From: Microbacterium sp. cx-55
GTDB lineage: Bacteria; Actinomycetota; Actinomycetes; Actinomycetales; Microbacteriaceae
Assembly: GCF_021117345.1 (NCBI RefSeq)
Contig: NZ_CP088261.1
Location: 310,001-374,000 of the forward strand
Length of the DNA: 64,000 nt
Direction: 5' to 3'
Below the pieces are notes generated by a model, which was not told the DNA's origin, did not search any database, and saw only the letters and a program-made list of their open reading frames with translations. A program made the position numbers and the translations under genes. Positions 49,793 through 57,932 of the stretch are shown one piece after another. Within the stretch, counting starts at the first letter, position 1; every line of letters starts with the position of its first letter.

Positions 49793-51074
49793 GCGCCGCG
49801 TAGGCGCGCGCCGGACCCGGCTCGCGACGCTCGGCCGCACGGATCTCCGCGAGGACCTCGCGCGTGGCCGCCGGAGCGTCCAGCTGGGTCGCGAGGGCGG
49901 TGACGAGGTCGTCGACGGTGGCGGTGTTCGGGGCCAGGGCGACGCCGACCCCGGTGCGCTCGAGCGCGGCGGCGCCGGCGAACTGGTCGGTCGAGAACGG
50001 CAGCACCACGAGCGGTACCCCCTGCGCGGTGGCCTCGGTCACGGAGTTGTTGCCGCCGTGGGTGACGGCGACGGCGGCCGACTGCAGCAGTCGCACCTGG
50101 GGGAGGAAGTCGCGCACGAGCCACGTGTCCGGGATATCTCCAAGAGCGGCGGGGTCGGTGGCGCCGGTCGCGATCGCCGCGCGGACGCCGAGTCGACGGA
50201 GCGCGTCGGCGACGCGGGCGAGCACGTCGCCTCGCACGGAGAGGAAGCTGCCGAAGCTCACGTAGACGAAGGGTGCGTCGTCGTCGAGCCATGCCGCGAC
50301 GTCGGTCGGAACGGCCTCGCCGCGCAGGGTCGACCCGAGGAACACGCGGGGCGGCAGCATCCGTCCGTCTCCGGCGGCGAGCGGCTCAGGGTAGTTGTAG
50401 AGCACCGTCTCCCCGTGCACCGCGAACGCGTCGGCAACGGGCGTCGCCGTCGGGTCGAGCTGCGCCGCCGCGCTGTTCCACTGCGCGGTGAATCCCGTCG
50501 ACACCCGCTCGCACAGTTCCCGGAGGGCGGCCACGCGTTCGGGTTCGGGTGTGAACGCGGCGGGCCAGAACGGCGGGCAGCCGTAGCGCTCGTCGCCGAC
50601 GGGCAGCGCGGTCGGGTGCCCCAGCACGACGTCGCCGTACGGGATCCCGGCGGTGTGCAGCGCCATCCGCGCGCTGAAGGCCAGGTGGTCGACGAGGATC
50701 GCGTCGGGGGCGACCTCCTCGATGATGCGCAGGGTCTGGCGGGCGCGGTCGACGGGCTCCCACATGAGGTCGGTGAGGCGCTCGGTGGCCTGGTACGTCA
50801 GCGTCTCGACCATGCCCTCACGGGTGGCGGCGAAGAAGCCGGCGAGGGATGCGGCCTCCTCGGCCTGCTGCTGCTCGGTGCGCATGACGCCCGCGTTGGC
50901 CCCGCGGCCGAGCGACAGGTCGATGCGGCGGAACCCCGCCTCGGTGACGATCGGCGCCGTCGCCGGCCCCGTCGCGACGACGACCTCGTGCCCCGCATCG
51001 CGCCAGGCTCCCGCGAGGGTGACGAGCGGAAGCAAGTGCGAGGCGTAGTCCGGGCTGATGACGAGCAGCGTCAC
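49779..51074 (-). CDS. UGT/MGT-type (GT1) glycosyltransferase
   Basis: A 431-residue GT-B enzyme. The N-terminal acceptor domain begins VTLLVISPDYASHLLPLVTL. The C-terminal donor domain contains VYVSFGSFLSV (about 265), then AVAVTHGGNNSVTEATAQGV and PLVVLPFSTDQ (about 335-365), the UDP-glycosyltransferase signature. Such enzymes attach sugars to lipids or small molecules. The GTG at 51074 overlaps the stop of the HEAT-GT4 gene (GTGA), so both are made from one message and may act on the same acceptor. Confidence 0.92.
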   Translation of the reverse strand: MTLLVISPDYASHLLPLVTLAGAWRDAGHEVVVATGPATAPIVTEAGFRRIDLSLGRGANAGVMRTEQQQAEEAASLAGFFAATREGMVETLTYQATERLTDLMWEPVDRARQTLRIIEEVAPDAILVDHLAFSARMALHTAGIPYGDVVLGHPTALPVGDERYGCPPFWPAAFTPEPERVAALRELCERVSTGFTAQWNSAAAQLDPTATPVADAFAVHGETVLYNYPEPLAAGDGRMLPPRVFLGSTLRGEAVPTDVAAWLDDDAPFVYVSFGSFLSVRGDVLARVADALRRLGVRAAIATGATDPAALGDIPDTWLVRDFLPQVRLLQSAAVAVTHGGNNSVTEATAQGVPLVVLPFSTDQFAGAAALERTGVGVALAPNTATVDDLVTALATQLDAPAATREVLAEIRAAERREPGPARAYAALSAR

Positions 51075-53230
51075 GAGGGCAGCACCGCCAGCTGCTGCAG
51101 GTGCGCATCGCGCGCCGCGACGCCGGCGTAGACGGGGGCGAGCGTTGCCGCCATGCCCTGGATCGTGAAACGGTCCGAGACCATCGCGTGCGCGCGCTCG
51201 GCGACCTCGGGGCCGCCGGTCGCGGCGCGTTCGAGTGCCGCATCGATCGCGCCGACCATACGGGCGCGGTCCCAGGTCGCGACGAGAAAGCCGGTGTCGC
51301 CGTGCTCGACGTAGGTGGCCGGGCCGCCGGCATCCGGGGCGACGACCACGAGACCGGTCGCCATGGCCTCGAGGAGGGCGATGCCGAACTCCTCCTTGAG
51401 GCTCGAGCACACGTACACGCCACCGGGCGCCGCGAGCCCCGGTACCCCGAACCGCGCCGCGGCGAGCCAGGTCGCGGCGGTCGCGTTCGCTTGGTGCCCG
51501 GGCAGCAGAAGCCCGCGCGCGAGGCGGTCGGTGGGAGGAACTTCGGCGTCGATGAGGCCGATCTGCTCCTGCTCGTCGGCGGACGGATGCTGCAGGTCGC
51601 CGCCGATGATCAGCAGGTTCGCGCGATCGGCGAGCGGGGAACCCGCCCACGCGGAGACGAGCGAGGCCATGCCCTTGACCCGGTGAAGGCGTCCGACCGA
51701 GACGAGGAGCGGCAGGCCGCGACGCTGCTCGGGGAGCGACGCGAGCAGGCTCACGAGGCCGTCGAGTTCCGCCGGAGCGTCGGCGCCGCGGTGCAGGTGC
51801 GCCGCCATCGCGTCGACGGCCGTGTCGACGACGCCGATGTCGACACCCTCCGCGACGACGGTGTGGCGCTCGGCGTGCGTCTCGATGTCGACGCCGACGA
51901 GGCGCTTCATGTCGTCGACGAGGGTCGGGCGGGGGAAGAGGACGGTGTGCTCCGAGCTCGCGGCGAGGGACTGCACGAGGCGCGCGCGGAACCAGTAGTG
52001 CTCGCGCAGGTCGGCGTCGCCGAAGTTCTGCCGGCTGAGCTGCCCCGCGTTCTCGAGCGAGGTGATGACGGAGTGCGGGTCGGGGGCCAGCGTGAACACG
52101 GTCGGGATGCCGAGTTCGCGGGCGACGTCGGCCGCGGCGAGGCTGCCGACATCCGCCATCCGGAGGTGCAGCACGTCGATGCGTCCGGCGGCGCGCAGGG
52201 CCCGGCGGATGCCCCGTCGCGCGGTGACGCGCAGCGGCCACGCCGCCGACGACGGCACGGGCTCGGCGGCGAGCGGAACGCGGCCGAACACGTGGCCGGC
52301 GGCCCGGGTGCTCACATCGAGCAGGTCGGCGGCCGCATCCTCGACGCTTCCCCGCGCGAGGGTGACGGTGCGGGTGACCGCGTGCGAGGACTCGGTGACG
52401 AGCGCGTCGCCCAAGCGCACGAGGAGGGTGGCGATGCCGCCGTTGTCGCCGGCGCCCGCGGCGCTCAACTGCGGGTCGAGGTCGGCGTGCAGGAACAGCT
52501 GTGCGATCGTGAGCGGCGCGCCCGACGCGTCCCGGTCGGGGACGCGCGTCGCGTCGAGGTCGATGAGCGAGAGCCGGGCGAGGGCGCCGATCCGGTCGCC
52601 CTCCGCCACGATGCTCTCGAGCGCCGTCTCGACGCCGTCCGCGGGGCCGCGCTGGCCGAGCGCGGCGATCGCCGCCTCTCGCACGATCGCGGGCTCGGCG
52701 GTGTCGGTGGCGACGGCGAGGAGGGGGCGGGTGGCGATCGACTGGCGCACCAGACCGAGCGTCTCGACGAGGCGGGAGCGCGGTCCGGGTTCGGATGCTG
52801 ACAGGAGCGCGGCTTCGAGCGCGACGGCGAGCAGCTCACCCGCCGAGACCGACCAGGTCTCGAGCGTGCGCTGCGCCAGCATCCCGGAGAATCCGCCCGC
52901 GATAACCATCGCGATGAGCCGGCCCATCGCGTCGGTGCGTGGCAGGGTCTGCACGAGCGCCCACGCGGCGTGCTCGCGCACGAACGCGCGACGGTCCGAC
53001 AGCAGGGAGACGAGCACGCGGGAGGCCTGCTCGTCGGGCATCTCCGCGAGGGCGTGCACGGCGGCGATCGTGACGACGTCGTCGCCGCTCGACAGAGCCG
53101 CGATCAGATGGCGCAGCGAGCGCAGGCCCGGCTCGCGCCCGGCCTCGAATGCCAGCTCGTCCGCACGCCGCAATGCGTCGACGATGGTCGGCGCCTGCGC
53201 GACCGCATCCGATGATGTTTGGATCCCCAC
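51071..53230 (-). CDS. HEAT-repeat protein fused to a GT4 glycosyltransferase
   Basis: A 719-residue protein. Residues about 25-235 are helical HEAT-like repeats (ALSSGDDVVTIAAVHALAEM, LSDRRAFVREHAAWALVQTL and AIVREAAIAALGQRG are clear units). After a linker comes a GT-B glycosyltransferase: N-lobe about 315-450 (IDVLHLRMADVGS), C-lobe from VSVGRLHRVKGM (about 510), with YVCSSLKEEFGIALLEAMAT (about 615) giving the E-x7-E motif of GT4. HEAT repeats usually bind other proteins, so this may be a scaffolded enzyme. It is cotranscribed with the GT1 gene and divergent from the pyruvyl transferase. Confidence 0.88.
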   Translation of the reverse strand: MGIQTSSDAVAQAPTIVDALRRADELAFEAGREPGLRSLRHLIAALSSGDDVVTIAAVHALAEMPDEQASRVLVSLLSDRRAFVREHAAWALVQTLPRTDAMGRLIAMVIAGGFSGMLAQRTLETWSVSAGELLAVALEAALLSASEPGPRSRLVETLGLVRQSIATRPLLAVATDTAEPAIVREAAIAALGQRGPADGVETALESIVAEGDRIGALARLSLIDLDATRVPDRDASGAPLTIAQLFLHADLDPQLSAAGAGDNGGIATLLVRLGDALVTESSHAVTRTVTLARGSVEDAAADLLDVSTRAAGHVFGRVPLAAEPVPSSAAWPLRVTARRGIRRALRAAGRIDVLHLRMADVGSLAAADVARELGIPTVFTLAPDPHSVITSLENAGQLSRQNFGDADLREHYWFRARLVQSLAASSEHTVLFPRPTLVDDMKRLVGVDIETHAERHTVVAEGVDIGVVDTAVDAMAAHLHRGADAPAELDGLVSLLASLPEQRRGLPLLVSVGRLHRVKGMASLVSAWAGSPLADRANLLIIGGDLQHPSADEQEQIGLIDAEVPPTDRLARGLLLPGHQANATAATWLAAARFGVPGLAAPGGVYVCSSLKEEFGIALLEAMATGLVVVAPDAGGPATYVEHGDTGFLVATWDRARMVGAIDAALERAATGGPEVAERAHAMVSDRFTIQGMAATLAPVYAGVAARDAHLQQLAVLPS

Positions 53231-53331
53231 GGTGACTCCCTCTTCCGGCGATGATCGTACGCCAGCGAACTATCCGTACGGCTAGCGTTGATGCGGCGTA
53301 TCGCTCCCCACTACCCTCTGGAGGCTTCCCG

Positions 53332-54522
53332 GTGACCGTGCTTGCCATCGGAGATATCGGCGTGCTGAACGGCATGTTCCACGTCGGCGACGAAGCCATG
53401 TTCGACGCGGCCGAGCGGGAGCTCCGCCGGCGCGGTCTCGCGGTCGTCGGAGTGTCGTCCGCGACGGCCGAATCGACCGCGCGGTACGGCATCCCGACGG
53501 TCGCACGCCTCGGCTTCGCGGGCCTCGACCGGCCCGCCGCGCGGGAGCGCGCGCGGCTGCTCGTGGATGCGGCATCCGGCACCCGCGCGCTGCCCGCGGG
53601 CGACGACGCGCACGCGGTGCTCGCGGCGCTCGACGATGCCACCGGCGTGCTGCACACCGGCGGCGGCAACCTCGCGACGCGCTGGCCCGTGCATATCTAC
53701 GAGCGCACGACGCTCACCGCGATGGCCGCCGCGCGCGGCATCCCGGTCGTCTTCAGTGGGCAGACGTTCGGCCCCGATCTCGACGAGGAGGACGAGGGCC
53801 TGCTGCGGGAGGCGCTCGCGACCGCCGCGCTCGTGGGTGTGCGCGAACCGACCACGGAGGCGCTCGTGCGCTCCTGGGGCACGGACGTGCGCGCCGAGGT
53901 CGACGACGCGTCGTTCCTCGACGACCTCCTCGGCACGGATGCGGCGGCCCCCGCCGACGCGCCCGGCGTGCTCGTGAGCCTGTCGGGCTGGTACGCGGGT
54001 CGCGACCGTGACGAGGTCGAGCGCGGCATCGCCCAGATCGTCGACGACGCGGCGGCGATCGTTGGCGGACCGGTCGTCTTCCACGCGCACTTCGGGCCCG
54101 ACGACCCCGCGGCGCCGCCCGCCGGAGACGGGCTCGTGCACGAGCGGGTGCGCGCCGCGATGGCAACGCCGAGTGTCGTGGTGCCCACGGGCGACACGGC
54201 TTCGTCGGTGGCCCTCGCCCGTTCGGCGCGCCTGCTGATCTCGTCGCGGTACCACCCGGTGGTGTTCGCGGCGCCGGCCGGTGTGCCGGTGCTTGCCCTC
54301 GCAGCCGACGCGTACACGAGCGTGAAGCTCGGCGGGGCGCTCGGGCACTGGGGGCAGGGCGCCCCAGCGGACCTCGGCGACCCGGTGTCTGCCCGCGTCC
54401 GCCTGCGTGAGATCGTGGCGGAGTCGGATGCGGTCCGCGCCGCGGCGGCCGCGCGGCATCCGGCGCACCGGGCCCGCACGAACCTGTGGTGGGACGACGT
54501 CGCCGACGTCCTCGGCGGCTGA
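53332..54522 (+). CDS. Polysaccharide pyruvyl transferase family protein
   Basis: A 396-residue CsaB/WcaK-type enzyme, which adds a pyruvate ketal to a sugar of a cell-surface glycan using phosphoenolpyruvate. Recognisable parts are the N-terminal GDIGVLNGMFHVGDEAMFDA, GVLHTGGGNLATRWP (about 107-121), VFSGQTFGPDLDEED and the C-terminal LLISSRYHPVVFAAPAGVPV (about 302-321) with the conserved His. The GTG at 53332 is preceded by GGAGG. It is divergent from the HEAT-GT4 gene, and together these suggest a pyruvylated glycan or glycolipid of the envelope. Confidence 0.9.
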   Translation: MTVLAIGDIGVLNGMFHVGDEAMFDAAERELRRRGLAVVGVSSATAESTARYGIPTVARLGFAGLDRPAARERARLLVDAASGTRALPAGDDAHAVLAALDDATGVLHTGGGNLATRWPVHIYERTTLTAMAAARGIPVVFSGQTFGPDLDEEDEGLLREALATAALVGVREPTTEALVRSWGTDVRAEVDDASFLDDLLGTDAAAPADAPGVLVSLSGWYAGRDRDEVERGIAQIVDDAAAIVGGPVVFHAHFGPDDPAAPPAGDGLVHERVRAAMATPSVVVPTGDTASSVALARSARLLISSRYHPVVFAAPAGVPVLALAADAYTSVKLGGALGHWGQGAPADLGDPVSARVRLREIVAESDAVRAAAAARHPAHRARTNLWWDDVADVLGG

Positions 54523-54558
54523 GTTCATGGGCTGAGTTCACGGGCCCGGCCGGACGCA

Positions 54559-54606
54559 GAATCGCCCGACGACCGCACGGTCGACCGTGCGCCCGTCGGG
54601 CGATTC
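54559..54606. terminator. Nested hairpin, bidirectional terminator
   Basis: GAATCGCCCGACG (54559-54571) and CGTCGGGCGATTC (54594-54606) are perfect partners. The enclosed CGCACGGTCGACCGTGCG (54574-54591) is itself a perfect palindrome. It is 37 bp after the pyruvyl transferase stop. Confidence 0.75.
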
Positions 54607-54740
54607 CTTGTGACCGAGGCCTCCTCGGGACGCACCTTCCCCCGTGCGCAATCGGATGGTCCTCGACGCGGAGCGCGCCCGATGACCGCAGGGCCCCCAC
54701 CGTGCGCTCTTCGGGCGGTCCGCCGTGTGGCGGTCCGGTA

Positions 54741-54911
54741 TTACTTGAAGGCGTCCTTGACGTCTTCGCCGGCCTTCTTGACGTCGGCCTTGGCCTGGTC
54801 AGCCTGGCCTTCCGCCTCGAGCTTCTCGTTGCCGGTGACCTTGCCGATGGTCTCCTTCGCCTTGCCGACGGCTTCTTCGGCGGCGTTCTTGATCTTGTCG
54901 TCCAGGCCCAT
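54741..54911 (-). CDS. CsbD-family stress protein
   Basis: A 56-residue, highly charged helical protein: GLDDKIKNAAEEAVGKAKET followed by GKVTGNEKLEAEGQADQAKA. This is the CsbD family, small stress-induced proteins that are intrinsically flexible. AAAGGAG is correctly spaced before the ATG at 54909-54911, which is preferred over an in-frame ATG six codons earlier that would sit inside or before the ribosome site. It is the last gene downstream of the Asp23/AmaP operon, separated by a short hairpin, so it may be part of the same stress response. Confidence 0.92.
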   Translation of the reverse strand: MGLDDKIKNAAEEAVGKAKETIGKVTGNEKLEAEGQADQAKADVKKAGEDVKDAFK

Positions 54912-54937
54912 GATGGGCTCCTTTCTCATTGGGGATG

Positions 54938-54958
54938 GATCACGCCGGTGGCGTGATC
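54938..54958 (-). terminator. 9-bp hairpin between AmaP-like gene and csbD-like gene
   Basis: GATCACGCC (54938-54946) and GGCGTGATC (54950-54958) flank GGT. It overlaps the stop codon of the upstream gene and lies 27 bp before the CsbD start, so it could be a partial terminator or a processing site. Confidence 0.45.
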
Positions 54959-55571
54959 ACGTCAGGTGGCGGCTGTCTGCCGCGAGTTTGGCGCGGATAC
55001 CGGAGTGCAGCGACACGTAGGTGCGCGTCGTCTGCCCGATCAGCGCGTGCAGGTTGGCGGTGAGGATGCTGACCTCGTCGACGAGCTCGCGGGGCGACGC
55101 GGTCTGGCGAGGGGTGATCGAGATGCGCAGCACCGGGTCATCTCCGAACACGTCGGCCGTCACACGGGCCGACAGCACATCGGGACGGTTATCGAGCGCG
55201 GTGGTGACCGCATCCGACGCGAATGCTTCTCGTACGACGATCCGACCGAGGCCGGTGTCGTCGGCGGGGATCCGCAGCACGGTGCGGCCGCGGCCGCGGA
55301 TGAGGCGCGCGATCGCCCAGATCAGTAGAGCGATCAGCACGGCGGCGACCGCGATGGCACCGATCGCGACCCAGGATGCGGGTCCGTCGCCGATGCGCGA
55401 TGCGTCCGCGAACGACACGAGGCCGTCGCGTCCGGCGCCGAGGGTGTCGGTCCAGATCGTTGCGGCCGCCGGCCACACGAGGGCGGTGATCGTTGCGGCC
55501 CCGGCCGCGAAGAAGACGAGACCGATGACCAGAGTCAGGATGCGGTTCAGCGCACGGTTCGTGTGATTCAT
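54957..55571 (-). CDS. AmaP-like membrane protein of the Asp23 operon
   Basis: A 204-residue protein with two helices (about residues 11-36 and 66-88) and a C-terminal cytosolic domain of about 100 residues (GRTVLRIPADDTG, then VTADVFGDDPVLRISITPR). AmaP proteins anchor Asp23 at the membrane; the two-helix plus soluble-domain plan and the Asp23 neighbours support an analogous role. It is the last member of a five-gene chain with 4-bp overlaps. Confidence 0.75.
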   Translation of the reverse strand: MNHTNRALNRILTLVIGLVFFAAGAATITALVWPAAATIWTDTLGAGRDGLVSFADASRIGDGPASWVAIGAIAVAAVLIALLIWAIARLIRGRGRTVLRIPADDTGLGRIVVREAFASDAVTTALDNRPDVLSARVTADVFGDDPVLRISITPRQTASPRELVDEVSILTANLHALIGQTTRTYVSLHSGIRAKLAADSRHLT

Positions 55572-56170
55572 CGTTCGTCTCCTTGGATGCGGCCGCGCCG
55601 CACGACGAGCTTCGGTGCCGGGTGGAGTGCGTAGGCGGCGAGTTCGCGCTCACCGATCTCGCGGACGGCGTCTAGCGGGAGCGGCACCCCGGCGTCGGGG
55701 CGCACGGTCACGTCGACGCTGCGGTGGCCGACGCCGACGGTCAGCCGGTCGCGGTCGATGCCCGCTTCGCTGCTGATGCGGTGTGCGAGTCCCGAGGCCA
55801 GCACGCCGTTGTCGACGAGGACGCCCGCCTCTCCCTCGACCGTCATGGCGTGCTTCGCCAGACGTCCGGGAGCCAGCGCGAGGAAGACGAGTACCGCGCC
55901 GATGATCGCGACGACGGCGGCGATCGCGATCACGATGGCGTTCGCCCCCTGCTCCGGCAGGGTCGCGGCCTGCTGGAGGAGAGCGCCCGGTCCGATGAGG
56001 AGCGGGGCGGCGCCGACGAGGAAGAGCACGGCCTCGACGGCGAGGTATCCGGCCACGATCACGACGATCAGGGCCGAGACGACCATGGCCGTCGTGCGCG
56101 GAGAGTGCGACTCGCGCCGCAGAACCCGACGCAGCGTCCGGTCCGTCGTCAGAGTGTCGTTCGCGCTCAT
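55568..56170 (-). CDS. DUF6286-like membrane protein of the Asp23 operon
   Basis: A 200-residue protein with an N-terminal basic tail, two long hydrophobic helices (about 28-60 and 75-100) and a soluble C-terminal domain (HAMTVEGEAGVLVDNGVLAS, then VGVGHRSVDVTVRPDAG). It resembles the actinobacterial DUF6286/AmaP-type proteins found with Asp23 genes. It probably sits in the membrane and contacts Asp23-like partners. Overlaps with both neighbours (ATGA) indicate co-translation. Confidence 0.72.
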   Translation of the reverse strand: MSANDTLTTDRTLRRVLRRESHSPRTTAMVVSALIVVIVAGYLAVEAVLFLVGAAPLLIGPGALLQQAATLPEQGANAIVIAIAAVVAIIGAVLVFLALAPGRLAKHAMTVEGEAGVLVDNGVLASGLAHRISSEAGIDRDRLTVGVGHRSVDVTVRPDAGVPLPLDAVREIGERELAAYALHPAPKLVVRRGRIQGDER

Positions 56171-56565
56171 CGGACTCTCTTCTCCTTCTGGACGGTGGCG
56201 CCGGTGACGACCACGTCGACACGCGACACGGTGCGTCCGGCGATTTCTGCGACGCGCTCATGGATGGAGCGCTGGATGACCCGGACGCGTTCGAGCAGGT
56301 CGGAACCTGCGGCGATAGCGGCCGAGTCGGTGAGACTCGGCACGGGCAGGGGCGCTTCGATGCGAAGCGCCAGCCCGCCGCCGGTCGTGCCCACGGTGAC
56401 TTTGACTTCTCGCCGAGCGACGCCGATCGCCACCGCCGCCGTGTGCGCACACACCGCGTGGATCGCCCGATCGGCGACGACCGTGCGGCCGGGCAGAACG
56501 GTGGAGTCCGGGGTGACGCCGGGGTCGGTGTGACCCCGGACTCCGACGGTCGCAGGCGCACTCAT
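56167..56565 (-). CDS. Asp23/Gls24-like protein
   Basis: A 132-residue protein whose pattern LPGRTVVADRAIHAVCAHTA, then VKVTVGTTGGGLALRIEAPL, then IQRSIHERVAEIAGRTVSRVDVVV (given in pieces) matches the Asp23/Gls24 fold: helix, amphipathic strands, helix, final V-x-V-x-V strand. Asp23 proteins form a layer at the membrane and are linked to envelope stress. It overlaps the genes on both sides by 4 bp. Confidence 0.75.
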   Translation of the reverse strand: MSAPATVGVRGHTDPGVTPDSTVLPGRTVVADRAIHAVCAHTAAVAIGVARREVKVTVGTTGGGLALRIEAPLPVPSLTDSAAIAAGSDLLERVRVIQRSIHERVAEIAGRTVSRVDVVVTGATVQKEKRVR

Positions 56566-56750
56566 GATGTGCGGCGTCCCGAGAAGACACTCGCCAGGGC
56601 ACGGAGGTCCAGCTGGCCCGAGACGACGCGTCCGATGAGGGCGCCCACGGCGATGAACACGGCGGTGAGGAAGAAGCCCCAGAAGCCGAAGAGCAGTGCC
56701 GCAGCAGCGAGGATGGCGCCGAAAGCGGCGCCTACGACCGTGGCGTTCAT
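56562..56750 (-). CDS. DUF2273-like small membrane protein
   Basis: A 62-residue protein with two hydrophobic helices (about residues 5-24 and 26-44) joined by a short turn, followed by a basic tail (SGQLDLRALASVFSGRR). Size, topology and place between two Asp23-like genes fit the DUF2273 small membrane proteins found in such operons. It overlaps its neighbours by 4 bp. Confidence 0.75.
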   Translation of the reverse strand: MNATVVGAAFGAILAAAALLFGFWGFFLTAVFIAVGALIGRVVSGQLDLRALASVFSGRRTS

Positions 56751-57214
56751 GCGACGCGCGCGTCCGACTCGTCGTCGGAGTCGTCGCCGGGCAGGTGCAC
56801 GTCGTTGACGCTCACGTTGACCTCGACGACCTCGAGACCGACGAGGCGGGAGATGGCGTTCGCCACGGCGGAGCGCACGTTGTTCGCGACCTCCTGGATG
56901 GGGGTCGGGTACTCGACGACGATCGTGAGGTCCGCGGCGGCCTGCGTCTCGCCGACCTCGACCTTGACGCCCTGACCGAGGTCGGTGGCGTTGATCGCGT
57001 CGCGGATGGCGCCGAGCGCACGGGTTCCGCCGCCGCCGAGCGCGTACACGCCGGCGACCTCGCGAGCAGCGATGCCGGCGACCTTCGCGACGACGCCGTC
57101 GGCGATCGTGGTGCGGCCGGCTGCGGTCACCTCGGAGGTGCCGAACGACGCGGCCGGGTTGCGGTCGACGCGAGCGCCGGTCGTGGGGGTGGTGGTCTTG
57201 TCGTCAGTGGCCAT
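56747..57214 (-). CDS. Asp23/Gls24 family envelope stress response protein
   Basis: A 155-residue canonical Asp23/Gls24 protein. GRTTIADGVVAKVAGIAARE and VAGVYALGGG (about 30-62) are the defining first helix and strand. LGQGVKVEVGETQAAADLTI, then IQEVANNVRSAVANAISRLV (about 80-135), complete the fold, and it ends VEVNVSVNDVHLPGDD. It is probably a membrane-associated scaffold protein important for envelope integrity. It leads the five-gene operon 57214 to 54957 and faces the divergent ECF sigma gene across 148 bp, the likely control region. Confidence 0.93.
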   Translation of the reverse strand: MATDDKTTTPTTGARVDRNPAASFGTSEVTAAGRTTIADGVVAKVAGIAAREVAGVYALGGGGTRALGAIRDAINATDLGQGVKVEVGETQAAADLTIVVEYPTPIQEVANNVRSAVANAISRLVGLEVVEVNVSVNDVHLPGDDSDDESDARVA

Positions 57215-57362
57215 GATCTTGTTCTCCCTTTATCTCGTGAAATGAGATCCGGCAAGCGTTCGGGTCCGAATCAACACCGGGCGTTACTTTCGCCCTACAG
57301 ATACGAGGCGGGGACGCGTCGGATCGTCACAAAAAAGTTCCGACGAATATTCAGGGGTATCC

Positions 57363-57932
57363 ATGGAGGATCCCGATCGGCCCGAGATGCCGCTCGCGGA
57401 GGTGCCCGACCAGATCCTGGTCGAGCGCGCGATCGACGGTGACACGGTCGCGTTCCGCGAGATCGTGCGGCGCCACAGCGGCCTGATGCGCGCCTACGTG
57501 ACGCGCATGCTGTCGTCGGCGACGGACGCGGACGACGTCGTGCAGGACGCGTTCGTCGTGGCCTGGCGTCAACTGCCGTCGCTGCGGGACGGTGCGGCCG
57601 TGCGCGCCTGGCTCATGCGGATCGCGAGCCGCGAGGCGTACGCCGTGATCCGCCGCCGCGGGCGCGAGGAGCCGATCGAGGACCGGGACTTCTCCACACC
57701 CGTCGACACCCGTCCCGAGCACGTCGCCATCCGGAACGCTAGACTCGCCGCACTCTCCGACGCTCTGGACATGCTTCCGGACGCTCAGCGCCGCGCATGG
57801 CTGCTGCGTGAGTCGGTCGGTCTCGGGTATGCCGAGATCGCCGCGGAGATGGACCTTCCCGTGAGTACCGTGCGGGGAAACCTTGCACGGGCACGCGCCA
57901 GCATCATGATCCGGATGGAGGAGTGGCGATGA
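57363..57932 (+). CDS. ECF-type RNA polymerase sigma factor
   Basis: A 189-residue extracytoplasmic-function sigma factor. Region 2 (about 20-90) contains DADDVVQDAFVVAWRQLPSL, which recognises the -10 element, and region 4 (about 125-185) contains LPDAQRRAWLLRESVGLGYA and EIAAEMDLPVSTVRGNLARA, which read the -35 element. There is no SnoaL-type extension. The start ATG at 57363 lies close to the promoter region. It overlaps the next gene by 4 bp (ATGA), a protein with a possible anti-sigma zinc finger. It is divergent from the Asp23 operon, its most likely target. Confidence 0.95.
   Translation: MEDPDRPEMPLAEVPDQILVERAIDGDTVAFREIVRRHSGLMRAYVTRMLSSATDADDVVQDAFVVAWRQLPSLRDGAAVRAWLMRIASREAYAVIRRRGREEPIEDRDFSTPVDTRPEHVAIRNARLAALSDALDMLPDAQRRAWLLRESVGLGYAEIAAEMDLPVSTVRGNLARARASIMIRMEEWR

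Noticed and set aside
53332..54522. Pyruvyl transferase as part of the xanthan locus because xanthan carries pyruvate ketals
   Set aside because: It lies 16 kb from that locus, next to glycosyltransferases. It would add pyruvate, not remove it.
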